From Helicoverpa zea (Eukaryota; Arthropoda; Insecta; Lepidoptera; Noctuidae): a DNA stretch of 64,000 nt. Where the stretch lies: the NCBI RefSeq assembly GCF_022581195.2, contig NC_061459.1, positions 9,424,001 through 9,488,000 on the forward strand, in the 5' to 3' direction. The notes beneath the pieces are model-generated. The model was not told the origin of the DNA and did no database searches. It saw only the letters and a program-made list of their open reading frames with translations. Within the stretch, counting starts at the first letter, position 1. Every line of letters begins with the position of its first letter. The translations under genes and the position numbers were made by a program. Positions 10,801 to 21,503 of the stretch are shown here, in pieces.

Positions 10801-11722
10801 TCTAGTCTAATTGGAAACTTCCTCCTTTTTTTTGAAGTCGGTTAAAAACCTAGGCATAAGCGTGGTATATTTATGGTTCAAAAAAGATAATGAAGCAAGG
10901 CTTACGAAACTTTCATGAACGCGTTGTTCCATGTTCGTGTAATAGTTCGCATTTTTATTACAAAAACCTTTTACATAAGTGGGGTACTTATAGTTACCTA
11001 CATACATATGCATGACGTACAAAATATGTCTACAGATACACTCCTTACAAAGGAGAAAGAAGTAGGCCTACATGCTTACATAACCGACACACCCGTGATC
11101 AATGTAATCACGTTTCTGTAAATTCTTGGGTAACTTCGATCAGAAAACGGACACTATAATAATTTTCTACTACCTTAGGTACTAGGTCCAGTTATACCTT
11201 ACTTTACCTTACCTTACCTATGTAGGTTAAACCTGTGTCCGTAGGGTACATTAGATGGTTTGCCTCCCTAATACTCCCTATGCCTATGTGTAAGCAGATG
11301 TCGACCTGTGACTGCTTTTTTAAGTCCTGGTCTTCATATTTAACACCTAGGTGTTAATCCTTGAAAAAAGGTTATAAAATTATTTTCCTACTATTTTACC
11401 TCCTGCATCACCTGCAATACCTCATTGTGTAATAATCTCTTATTATTTTTCAGTTGCACTCACACCACCAATAAACTACTACCGGGCTAACTTCAGTTAC
11501 GACTTGCCGGAGATCGTGGAACACAAGGAGAACCTACCAATGCTAGTAGCACATGCTGGCAACGACCCTTACATTTGTCACAGCTTGCTCGACACCATGA
11601 AGAAGGAATACTCTACTATAGAAACCACGATAATCGAAAATACCGGTCATTTTCTCCAACAAGAAGATCCAGAGAAAGTTAACAAAGTTATCCGCGACTT
11701 TCTATCTAAGAATAATATTTGA
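4836..11722 (+). CDS. EPHX4-type epoxide hydrolase (alpha/beta hydrolase), N-terminus not found
   Basis: Five exons are visible: 4836-4960, 5490-5602, 9056-9224, 10591-10742 and 11454-11722 (stop TGA). All junctions are GT-AG and all phases agree, giving 275 codons. Members of this family hydrolyse epoxides to diols through an alkyl-enzyme intermediate and are usually membrane-anchored at the ER. Numbering from the first visible residue, HGFPEFWYSWR carries the oxyanion-hole HGFP (21-24). HDWGG (89-93) carries the nucleophile Asp90. Asp224 in HAGNDPYI is the likely charge-relay acid, and His252 in NTGHFLQQ is the base. The lid tyrosines are probably Y195/Y196 in PPINYYR. The HGFP motif and overall match place it with EPHX3/EPHX4 rather than with juvenile hormone epoxide hydrolase, which has HGWP. 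Family members have about 350 residues, so roughly 80 N-terminal residues (anchor and cap of the first strand) are missing. They may lie upstream in exons I could not identify. Intron 2 (5603-9055) holds a TTAA-flanked element, and a MITE lies in the 3' region. Confidence 0.9.
6039..6161 (+). other. short ATG frame inside the TTAA element, shared by both copies
   Basis: The context ACAAGATGGCGACGG begins a frame of about 40 codons (MATVIEVLHRMIRFVKIKN and onward) that is conserved in copy 2 (from about 22229), with only the last codons differing. The start context is good, and CAAGATGGCG also resembles a YY1/Pho binding site, which is found in promoters of some transposons. I do not recognise the peptide. 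It is more likely a captured promoter/5' UTR or element promoter than a functional peptide. Confidence 0.25.
6555..7249. mobile_element. nested TIR element (MITE-like) with AACCGACTTCC-type ends
   Basis: The left end reads TTTTTAACCGACTTCCCAAA and continues GCGGAGGTTCTCAATT. The right end, reverse-complemented, reads TTTTTAACCGAATCCCAAAA and then GGAGGTGGTTCTCAATT, so the inverted repeat is about 40 bp long. TA flanks both sides (6555-6556 and 7248-7249), consistent with a TA target duplication. Inside, a segment around 6815-6890 (GTGAAGGTTTTGAGCTGACC) is repeated directly at about 6939-7010 and again inverted at about 7014-7060. There is no coding capacity. I recognise these ends as a repeat that is abundant in Lepidoptera. 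The matching position in copy 2 of the host element lacks this insertion. Confidence 0.75.
7876..7891 (+). promoter_or_regulatory. candidate transposon-borne first exon: ATG plus 13 nt then strong splice donor
   Basis: In the right block of the TTAA element, ATGCAATTATTTATTG is followed directly by GTAAGTTTT, a strong donor. TATAAATA lies upstream at 7840-7847. Copy 2 keeps the same arrangement at 23938-23953, with one silent or conservative change. The segment ends with one base of a codon (phase 1). This is exactly what the next host exon (9056) needs, since that exon begins in phase 1 after G in the normal transcript. Function is inferred only. Confidence 0.3.
9415..9510 (+). repeat. decayed non-LTR retrotransposon tail fragment
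   Basis: The sequence around GGAGACATACTGCGTCGACC resembles the common lepidopteran repeat in which a GAAGAAGA-like run is followed by a CTGCGCCGACCCCAAAT-like phrase. It is diverged and has no clear ends or target duplication. The call rests on recall of that repeat and not on a search. Confidence 0.4.
10815..10849. repeat. solo terminal fragment of the AACCGACTT element family
   Basis: The segment CTTCCTCC followed by a T-run and GAAGTCGGTTAAAAA matches, in reverse orientation, the terminal repeat of the nested element at 6555-7249. No partner end is nearby, so this is a truncated or excision-derived remnant in the fourth visible intron of the epoxide hydrolase gene. Confidence 0.6.
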
Positions 11723-11773
11723 TTTATTGTTGTTTTTTTTCTTTGTCTTGTTGAATCCACCGCTTGTGCAATA

Positions 11774-12578
11774 GGGTTGTTTCCTAGTATTCAGTCAGTT
11801 AAAAATTTGTATATGCACCGAATGTTTACAAAACTAGAAACACGATAAGCTATATTATATTAATAATAACTGACCACATAATTTTTAAATAATTTATGAA
11901 ATTTAAATTTATCGTCTATTACGTCATGCCCTTGAAAACGGCGAATCGAGTCCGATGTCGTCACTTTACATTGACAATGACAAGTATTTGACAGTGACAG
12001 TCTATGACAGGTATAAACTGAGAATTAATGTGATGTTTTCTTTAGTTTTTATTTGTATTTGAGCGAAAGAAACTTAGAAAAGAATTATGGAGAAAGGATT
12101 TATGAAAGATGATAGTTTTTTGTGGCTCAATTCTTTGCTAATAACCAAGATGACACAAATATAACCACAATAACAAACACAAACTTTACGTTCCTTTGCA
12201 CAGTTTTATTTTACCGCGTACACAACTCAAAACATTACAGGTATTTTCTTTTGTGCCCAATGTTTAAAAATAATGTAAATGTTTGAAATGTTTGTTTTTG
12301 TATCTAAATTATAAGAATACATTATTAGAATTTAAAAATCAATGACTTCTTTCTAATTAGTTTCTTCTCTTTAGATGTGCAAAGTGTAAAGGAACACATA
12401 GTATACTCTGACGTCACAGTCACGTGATCGAGCGTTTTCTGGGCAATGTTTTAAGAAAAATAGAAAAAAATCGAATACATAAAAAGTAAAGAGATTTAAG
12501 ACGCAAAATCATAGGAGGGGTGATCTTTAAATTATTTGGAAGCTATTTAAATAGATTTTCGAAAATTGGAAACAACCC
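11774..12578. mobile_element. 805 bp MITE with GGGTTGTTTCC terminal inverted repeats in the 3' region of the epoxide hydrolase gene
   Basis: The left end GGGTTGTTTCC (11774-11784) is matched by GGAAACAACCC at the right end (12568-12578). TA lies directly outside both ends (11772-11773 and 12579-12580), consistent with a TA target duplication. The subterminal right end (GATTTTCGAAAATTGG) is typical of an abundant lepidopteran MITE family as I remember it. There is no coding capacity. It starts 52 bp after the epoxide hydrolase stop codon. I see no AATAAA between that stop and the far end of the element; the first is at 12774-12779 and the next at 12862-12867. The mature 3' UTR may therefore include the whole MITE. 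Confidence 0.75.
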
Positions 12579-12580
12579 TA

Positions 12581-14250
12581 TTTTGTCACTGACTGACTAA
12601 CGAATCGATTTCTATCGATAGTGACAAGATACAATTCATCTCTATTCGCAATCTACCAGCTTGGAGCTGCGAATTGTTGCCTACCTACTTATGAATAAGT
12701 TAGAACCAGCCTTCACTCATCTAATGCCCATATGTTTAGATTGATGTTTTGACTTACTTAAATATTACGATAAAATAAATGTTATGTGCCTTCGTAGTCA
12801 GTGTTTATAAGAATAATGATTGTTGCTTAGTGGTACTGTTAATAATTTTGTACCTACTCCCAATAAAAGTAAAGTACCTTTCTATATAAGTGTTAATAAT
12901 TATTTTCTGAATACCTAATTATCCCGGCCTCTTTTGATTTTGACTTTTTTGCTTCTTTACTAGCCACAGCCATTTTGATAAATAGATGATGAACAGTCAT
13001 TGATGAAATTGCTACGAACTAAGAACCTAGGCATAGTATATCGCACCTTAGTAGGGAATATTACCTATAGGTACCTATATCTATGCTGCATCTCTCGGTC
13101 TCAAGAAAGAATATCTCACTACGGTTGCAGCTGAATATCAGTGGTCCACATTTGCACAATCCAATTTCATGAGCATAATGCGTGTGGACCGTAGTCTCCA
13201 CATCTGTCTTCCACAACCTTGGTGAAAATTACTATTAGACGACCAGAAAGCCATGAAAGTATGTATTTACAAATAACAGCCGAATCCATTAGACCCACCA
13301 AGCATTCTACTCAATCAGTACCGCTAGTTATCAGATCATGAACATTGAAACACTTTAATAATGGATAACTGAATTTTACACGTCTCGTAGCACTGACCTA
13401 AATTGGCTGTCAAACTTTAGTTGGTCAATTAATCAATTAACAACCACATAGTGCTGTTGCGGACAGCCGATCTAATCTGTACACCGTACAATCTGTAGTT
13501 TACTAGTATGCAACTTTCCGGGATCGACTGAAGGTATGATTACCGTAGCAATGTATGGGTCACTCATATCAATATCATAAGACAATATTGGTAACCAAAT
13601 ATGTGGTACCTATTTAGGAATACGAAACCATGGAGGACTCTTTTCGTCTTGAGTATGTAAACCACAGACTTACGGTACTTTGCGGATATTTCACATCGCA
13701 TGTTAAAGACTTCAAGAGATAAATTCACGATTCAGATGTAATATTTTGTTAAATCGTTACTAATGGTTACTAATAATTAACAAGTTTTTTTTGCAACACA
13801 CTATTTAAACATAATATTTAGTTAGTGCAACATTGGACCTTCTTCGATTCTCTGTGATCAAGGTCATGTCACAATATAGTCGTTCTAATTTGAGTACTGT
13901 TGTGAATATGTTCTTTCTCTTTTCTGTAACACAACATTTCCGCGAAACAACCTCAAACAACTAGTGCTAGCTTGCTCTAGCTCATACTTTTGTATTTGGA
14001 AAGTTAATACTCCGCTTCAAATGAAATGAAAGCTAATGGCTGCTGTACTCTAATCACGAAACAGCTGATATGCGTCTTTTAGTTTTACTTAAAAATTGGT
14101 GTTTTGTTTAAATTTATCAGTTGAAATTACTTAGATGATACGTTATTCGTGTGACAACTTTGTGTGGATATCAGGGTTAGTGTAGTTCTGTTTTAAAATC
14201 GATTTTTGAAGTGGTATGTTGTGAGTTTTCTACAATGCTGGCTTTTTCAG
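12581..14250. other. intergenic and 5' region between the epoxide hydrolase and Fgop2 genes
   Basis: This stretch holds AATAAA candidates for the upstream gene (12774-12779, 12862-12867) and, towards 14000-14250, the presumed promoter and 5' UTR of Fgop2. No TATA box or initiator is convincing. A TTTTTCAG precedes the Fgop2 ATG, so a non-coding first exon upstream is possible. The only nearby donor-like GT (14214) would leave a 37 bp intron, too short to believe. Confidence 0.4.
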
Positions 14251-16374
14251 ATGTCACTGACCATACAGCAAATAATTTTGGATGCAAAACGACTTGCGGG
14301 ACGTCTCAAAGAGCGTGAAACTGAAGCTGATGCTTTGCTGACTGAGACTCAGACCGCTTACAGACAAATACATACGATGAAACAGGTAGGTTGTTGCGAT
14401 GTACGACGAGTACGTAACTGTGACGCTCACTCTCGTTCATTGTCTGAATACGAAATTTATGGGCACAGAACCTACTGAGAATTACGCCCAGATTAAATAA
14501 AACCACGTTTCCAATGAATTTAAGGCATATATTTTAATAAATACTTCATTGACCTTGTAGTTTGTTTCTCTCTTAATGTTGTGTAAACATTTGACTTTCT
14601 CAATATGATATTATCTAGCTCTTAATTACTAATTGATACCCAAATATCAGAAGGAATTATATTAATGATTGTTGTATACACATGAAAATTAATGTGAAGC
14701 CAACCATATTTACTTCAACTAATGGATATTAACACATACAAAAATATTATGATTTTATATACACAGGATACATTATTCATTATACTCATCAATATGTTAA
14801 ACATAGAATAGATTGTTACTGCCAATCTTAACATAACCTTTTTTTATTTTATCATTCTATGTAAGCAATCGAATTTAGAATAAGTGAAAGGAGAATCATA
14901 GTACTGCTATAAAAAAAGATGAGCTGGCAATTTGACAATGTGAAATAGTATGTCAGCATACTGTTTCTTCATACTGAGTGATACAAAACACACATAACTT
15001 ACTAAAAATGTTGATGTCACTGCCAGCAAACATTTCTATAATTAATTGTGACCACTGGAATAAGTCAAATAATAATGTTTATGATTGCCAAAGAACGAGA
15101 ATTATACTAGTTGGGCTGTGTCTTAGTACTGTAACTTTTGCCAGTAGCTTCATATGTTCCGTGGGAACTACTTGACATACCCCACTCAGTACGTAGAATC
15201 TATATAACAGTGAAATAATTTTACTAATTGGACCATGTGTTCCTAATATTAGCTTGAACAACAAGCAAACAAACTCTTCAGTGTTAAAATATTAGTTTAC
15301 ATTATGTTTTCCTGATCATCAGCTTGTGCAGTGAGTTGTAATACAATACAATAAAGAGAAATCTATTAATAGCAAACTGAAACCTTACTACAGCAGGAAA
15401 TAATCAGATATAACAGCTTAGTGATTGTTCTCTACTGCCGATAAATGGTCATAAGTTATTTCTGAACATAGTTTCTACAATAATGGTGTGTTTTTACAGC
15501 ATTTTGTTTATACATATACTAGAAAATATACTATTTATAATTATAAGGAAGTACTATTACAAGTAAACTTTTATATTACAGTATAAAGAGGAAGTTGATA
15601 CTCTGAACGAGGCATCTCGTGAGCGTCCGCGAGGGACTCTTATAGCGAGCATCGAGCGAGAGTCGCGGCTGATGAGAGATGTACAGCGCGAGAACGGTGA
15701 GCTGAGGGCTGCTTTGGAAGATCACAGACGAGCACTGGAACTCATAATGTCCAAGTACCGACAGCATACTGAGAAGAGAATATGGGAGTCAAGGATAGAC
15801 TTCTCAAATGCTATCAATGAAAAACAACAAGAGGTTTGCTAAAGTTTTAATCTAAACAATCAATAAAATATAAATTTAAATGCATATAGTCAAAATTACA
15901 ATTAAGACTAACTTAAATTAATTTATTTTATAAAATAACAATATAATTGTTATTTTACAAAATTATAGTTGATCCAGCAACAAGCAGAGAGGATCAATGA
16001 GATGACAAGTATAATGTACAAAGCTGTCAATATGGATGAATTTGATACAAGGAAAGAAGAGGAACTCTACCAAAGGCTCATTACAGAAAATAAGGTACAA
16101 TTTTATGCTATGAAATTGCTAAATTAGTCCCTCTTTTAGATTAATTCCCATTTTATTATGTGGTATAAAAACTGGTGATGATTTCGAAATACAGTTGATG
16201 GCGAAATAAGTTGTTTGATGGGTGTAACATAGAAATGAGATTCTGTTTGTAAAATTCCAGGGGTTGAGAGAAATGTTAGATCTGTCAAGGAGATACGGGT
16301 CGGATCGTCCTTGCGTGCCGCCCACAGAGGACAAAGACGTGCAGACGGACGGGCCGCCGCTGTCAGGCGCGTGA
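14251..16374 (+). CDS. Fgop2: FGFR1 oncogene partner 2 / SIKE family coiled-coil protein (STRIPAK component)
   Basis: Four coding exons, 14251-14385, 15582-15833, 15969-16094 and 16261-16374 (TGA), all in phase 0, give 208 residues. That is about the length of SIKE1 and slightly shorter than FGFR1OP2. The protein starts MSLTIQQIILDAKRLAGRL, matching the family's MSCTIEKAL-like start. Conserved blocks follow: ERPRGTLIASIERESR (about 58-73), LELIMSKYR (97-105) and GLREML (172-177). It is almost entirely predicted coiled coil, with a short polar tail. In flies and mammals the family belongs to the STRIPAK phosphatase-kinase complex, with roles in the cytoskeleton and Hippo/JNK-type signalling; that role is inherited from the family. 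The third donor (GAG|GTTTGC at 15834) is weaker than the others. The ATG at 14251 is the first in frame. The last exon and the sequence just beyond it (16310-16420) are strikingly GC-rich. Confidence 0.94.
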
Positions 16375-19300
16375 CGGCCCGCAGTCGACCCCTGCCGTCT
16401 GTGAACGCGGCTCTCATAGGTAGACTACACACCTCCTGTCCGCACATTTGAAACCCTTAGGCTCAAACCACATCCAGATAGCAACAGCCTCCACAAATAA
16501 TTCAAAACTATCTTCATTTCTAAAATATAATGCATAGTATCGCTTGAGAAACTTAAAAAAGTCGCGCGGCTGCACGCAGTGCCGAGAGTACTCTGGCTTC
16601 AAATTACTTATGTGATACCATGTATAATGAAATTGAAGACAAAGTTTAAAATTATTTGACACTAAAACTTTGCAAAGGGCTGCTGACATCTAGGTGTGAT
16701 TCGACTCTTACAGCACGGACTCTGTACTCAATAGTGTGTACATACTTAAGATAACTACGTAACTCATGTGTCCAAATCCTTCAAAAGTTAGATGCAGTAC
16801 CAATGGAAATGAAGTGTAGATGTTGACTTTCATATTATATTGTCCAAAAATAAGGTTGCATCTGCTTGTATAGAAGATGGCAGAATGTATACATAGTAAT
16901 GATAGTCTTTGATGGTATCCTTAATAACTATCGGACACCTTGTCCTTAATTGTATTACAGTTATACTAATGATTGAACACTGTTTGGCTATGTGATACAG
17001 TTGTGTATGCGACTGTGGCGCACTTGCTGTGATATGACTGGCAGGATGTCATCCGCTTACGACTGGTACTTACTGTCCAAGATGTGGTGCATCTATGATT
17101 GCAAACGTGACGTTGGAACTATGTCAGATGTGCAGGCAGGGTTGTAATGATTTGCTAACAACAGTCACCGTTCCAGTATACAACTTGTATTTTATTGTTA
17201 CTCACAGGTTTTGGATCTTAGGTCTTTTGACATTACGTACCTTTCAGATTCACATTTATTTTAAAAATGTGAGTGTTACAAATTAAATACAGCGAAAAAC
17301 TACAATGTAGCTATTAAATACATATTTGGTTTCACCTTTGGTTGTATTTGATGTTAAATATTATAAATAGGAATATATTTAAACAGTGTTTCCAGTTAGA
17401 GCTCATGTTATATCTATTAATGAAATGTATCGTGTTCACATAATGTCTCTAGTAATAATGCCATTTTGTGAAACCAAATCACTTCATATGGCAGAAACTG
17501 TGATCTTTTAGTATTGCTCTGTTAATTTGTAGATCGTACCATTTGTTGTGCTTTAGGCTGGCCCTATAGTGGGCGAGCGCGTTTCTCAACAGCGCGAACT
17601 CCGCGCGTCCATTGTGGTTTCAGCTTTGTCTGATGACTCAACAACTTGTTAGAATATTTGATGATAATAATCCTGCACTATCATTTGTCTTTGATTCATA
17701 TAATATTAGAGAAATTACCTTCTTAATATAATTAATCCTATAATGCTTGCTGCATCATCATGTGTGGTTAAATATTGTTCATTTTGATAACAATTACTTT
17801 AAAGAGACAGTATTTATCCCAATACATATACTATCATTTAATTGTAATACTCGATGTGTACCTACCATAATTATTATGTTTTAAATTCTAGTAAGTAAAC
17901 GTACTTTGTTTAGCATGATATTAGTGTTCTCGAATTACATTTAGAATTAAAGAAAGTGTGACTTTTAATTTGTCATTGCAGTACTGTTACAACCTCCCTG
18001 ACTTCCTGCAGTAGGATACGATGGAAACGGTCGTAACGAGTATTATCATTACCTAATCCATGTTTACTAGTCAATTCACACAAGCAGGTCAAATACTGTA
18101 TTTACACTGCATAAGATTTTATATTTTATTTCATGTTGTTAAATTGTAGATAAAATAGAAAATACATTGTAACATGCATCTCATCTGTTGATTGTTGTGC
18201 GAGCAGATTGCGATATTTTACCTGCATCAGTAAAGTATTTACTTAAATATGCAATATTTTTTCATGTAATTTAGCGGGATCAGCTTTGAATGTTAGCATA
18301 ACGGTAGAAGTTGTAGGAGATTCTTTGTAGGTAAATTCTTAATAATGCCAGGGGCGTACACAAGCAATACACTATGAACTGTTATTACATTTAAGGAATA
18401 TTTGTTGACGCGATTCACTTCATGATAATTATTTTAGTGTACAATAGGGTAGCTGTGTTAAAAATGCATTTCATATAAAAAACACGAAATAATATTTATT
18501 GTGATTTACAGAGCAAGTACCTTCGATAAGATGAATAAAATTGGGGTGTGTCAATCTTCGTTTATGAGATTTGAAAATCTTAGTTATTTGTAACATTAAT
18601 ACCTTAATAAACCTTTGCAATGACTTTCCCTTTACCTGATTGTGTGATTAATATCACCAATGAAAATTTTAAATTTAGTGTTGCTTTAAGATTGTTTTTT
18701 CTTTAGTAGTTAATAAGTACCCTTAAGATAAATTTAAGAGTGCTTATTTGTGTTTGTAAAATGTGTTTTATGGTCAAAATGGGCCAATACAATACAATTG
18801 CACAAATAGCAAAGTTTAAATAAGCATCTTGTTTTTATTACATTGATTTATGAATTATACAGTAGACCATTTAATCCAATAATAATGCCCTTATAAAATT
18901 TTATGGTATCTATGAAAATATTGGAAGGAAATGAGAGATCTTTGTTGGAAAACTATTTTTACAGTTAATTAGATAATAATTATATTTTAAGGGTCCTCAT
19001 AATGGTCCCAGAATATTGAAAAGTATAATAATTCATATACCTTATATCGTATGTTTCTTGAATGTACACGCTTGTATGAGGTCTTAAAGTAAAATCACAT
19101 GTAGTTAAATAATAAAAGCATAGAGTAATATTTCTGCTTAGTTCATATGCATTTATATTATACCTCAATATTGGGAATTATACCTCCTGAGTATTTTGTT
19201 AATCCTAGATGGTTTCTTGTAGAACCTAAAATTAATGCTAAAATGTTTAGTTAGAATCAATTCCTACTGTTAAAATGTTTAAGTAATAAATCCAGTCCGC

Positions 19301-19924
19301 TAGAGACTTGTAATTGTTTTATATCTGGCGATGCTGATCTAATTGGCAAAGTATTTGAGTAAATATAGATACCTCTATTACAAGCAAAAGTAGAGGTCAC
19401 TAGTTTTTTCTGCTGTAGAACAACACTGTAGAGCAAAAATAATTAATGTATGTTTAATTAAAAATGTAATTGATAATTATATGATATAAAATCAAATATT
19501 TTTTTATTGATATGTTCCTATCCTTATTGCGGGTCTTTGTGACAGAGAAAAAAAAACACTATTAAAGACATCAGATTTTATTATCTACTTTTCTTAAATA
19601 GTAATATAAAAATTGAAATTATGCCATAACACAAATTGAGCTAGGTTGTGATTTCCTGAACACTATTTTTACATGGATCACCGAGAATGCTATCTATACA
19701 TGTATATTTTTAGAGCCTTCTGATATTATAGTATAGCATTATTATGGTACAATTCTATAGACAGAGTTAACTTGTAATTAAATAAGATATGTAGTATGTA
19801 CAATGTTAACAGAAAAATAAAACCAATTAATGTGACAAAGCAGTATATTTGACAATCTTAATGTAACACAACTCTATGGGCAGCCCAGCTATGCAAAATG
19901 CAACATTCATAAGTAACTTATGGA
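16375..19924. other. long 3' UTR/intergenic stretch between convergent Fgop2 and Spase22-23
   Basis: Fgop2 (+) and Spase22-23 (-) converge here. I see no coding exon. ATTAAA variants occur near 17282 and 17315, and AATAAA motifs near 18525 and 18604, so the Fgop2 transcript may be long. A GC-rich patch at 17560-17610 (GGGCGAGCGCG, CGCGAACTCCGCGCG) stands out from its AT-rich surroundings. The remainder is AT-rich with no recognised repeat. Confidence 0.45.
19577..19582 (-). terminator. candidate polyadenylation signal for Spase22-23
   Basis: TTTATT on the plus strand reads AATAAA on the minus strand, about 340 bp downstream of the Spase22-23 stop codon. A second one lies near 19503. The choice between them cannot be made from sequence alone. 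Confidence 0.35.
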
Positions 19925-20730
19925 TCATACCCTCGTCTGAGTGTAATCTGTGGGGAACTTGAAGGAATGTTGGCCCAGAGCCTGGATGTTTGGCAACAAA
20001 CCTGCGTTTGGTATGATGTTCCATGACAGAGTGAGGGTTACATTGCTGTGGCCTCTGTAAAAGATAAATAAAGCATCAATTTTGCATCACAAAAAAATAT
20101 TATGTTACCCATGGTACATGTTACCCATTATATGCCAACTGATTATAGTTTTGGATAAACCATCTTTATAGGGCCAAATTAGATTAAGGATTTCAGCATT
20201 TTCATCAGTTCTTAGTGTTGTTTTAAATAAAATAAATAACAGTACTCACTTTAAACCATTGCCATCATCCCAGAAATAGTACTTTGTGTTCATGTTCTTG
20301 AAATCCAAGAGAGCATTTTCACCTCTGAGGATAATCTTGTCCCAGAGTACAACTTGATTTAATTCATTGTTAGGTGTGATGTACTCAGCAGTCAGGTACA
20401 AGAACAGTTGCTTTACGTTCCAGTTGAATAGGTGAGAGAGATCCGTCTTCAGATCAAAAGTAAGGAAGCCAAGATCATTTCTTTCTCTTGATGCTCCGTA
20501 ATCTGGTACGTTTTTACTGTAAGCATACAAAGGCTTTAACATTTACAAAACACGCGTAAAGGCACAAAATATGTTTTGTATACTTACACGACTACTTTTA
20601 CTGTGTTCATTTGGGCAGCAGTTCTGTAATCCACTGTTAATGTGGACAAAAAACACAAAAAGGTTAGACATGCTAGTACGCTTAATGTGTACGTTAGGAT
20701 CGCATTTCCTCTTGTCAACACGGAGTACAT
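19925..20730 (-). CDS. Spase22-23: signal peptidase complex subunit 3
   Basis: Three exons, 20588-20730, 20250-20516 and 19925-20054, join in phase to 179 residues; human SPCS3 has 180. The protein is a type II ER membrane glycoprotein with an N-terminal membrane anchor (about residues 11-32, hydrophobic LTYTLSVLACLTFLCFL) and a lumenal domain. Family signatures are visible: RERNDLGFLTFDL, WNVKQLFLYLTAEY, LNQVVLWDKIILRG and FWDDGNGLKG, then LTLSWNIIPNAG in the last exon. It is a core non-catalytic subunit of the signal peptidase complex, which removes signal peptides from secreted and membrane proteins in the ER. The ATG (20730) matches the family N-terminus. The splice sites are good (GT|GTAAGTA; AA|GTGAGT). 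It is a single-copy housekeeping gene and looks intact. Confidence 0.96.
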
Positions 20731-21127
20731 TTTAGGTTTAGGCTGTAGTTAACTTTTATATTAAAACTATGCAGCGGTGGCACATAAAACCACTGCTGCA
20801 ATAGGCGTTTTTAAAATGTTGTTTGACGTTGCTGACAGGCCGGACACGTCACTTCTAATGTCAGATAAGCAGTTTCATTCATTCGTTCGGATCGTTCGGA
20901 TACACAACTTTTGTACTGAAATCAATATTTTTAGAAGTGAGTTCATAAAAATTGGCAAGACTGGTTCAGAAAAAAATACCCTTGTATTTATGTGCTTCCT
21001 AATTCTTCTAGGGTATTAACTAGCTATAATAAGTATGAATACCTATACCTGTAAAAATGTTGTTGTAAATATTATTTACTACATTACATTACAATATTAT
21101 TTACATTTCATTTACAAGATATTATCT

Positions 21128-21230
21128 TCTCAGCCGAAGGACGTCCATTGTTTTCTCAAGTCACTCTGTCATCAATGATGGAACTACCATAGTGGCGGTG
21201 TGACTTTAGGGGGATGCCCTCAAACACATC
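21128..21230 (+). repeat. fragment of a lepidopteran non-LTR retrotransposon
   Basis: CAGCCGAAGGACGTCCATTG resembles the widespread lepidopteran phrase CAGCCGAAAGACGTCCACTG that precedes GGCCTCCC-type sequence; here GGGGGATGCCCTC follows at about 21209. It is diverged with no defined ends. The assignment is from memory. Confidence 0.4.
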
Positions 21231-21497
21231 TCAAACATGATTTAATTCTTATATCACACTTATTTCATCTATTTATGTACCTACTTTGGTATGTGCTCCC
21301 AATATACACTCTCGAATATCCATAGATACTCCCCTGCGTAGTGTACTCCCCTCCTACCTTATGTACTTCGTTATTTACTTTTGTACTCCCCTTATGAATT
21401 CCTTTTTTACCACCTAATGTGATAACGGCCAAATGTTTTCTTTAAAACAAAAAAATAAAATAAAAACAATCTATTTACGATGTATGTATTTGTTTCG

Positions 21498-21503
21498 TTT
21501 ATT
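21498..21503 (-). terminator. polyadenylation signal overlapping the stop codon of the Ly6-like gene
   Basis: On the minus strand the stop TAA (21504-21502) runs into AATAAA (21503-21498), so signal and stop overlap. If it is used, the 3' UTR would be only about 20-30 nt long. Confidence 0.4.

Noticed and set aside
14206..14250. Upstream N-terminal extension of Fgop2
   Set aside because: The frame is open but begins with TTG rather than ATG, and the family start aligns with the ATG at 14251.
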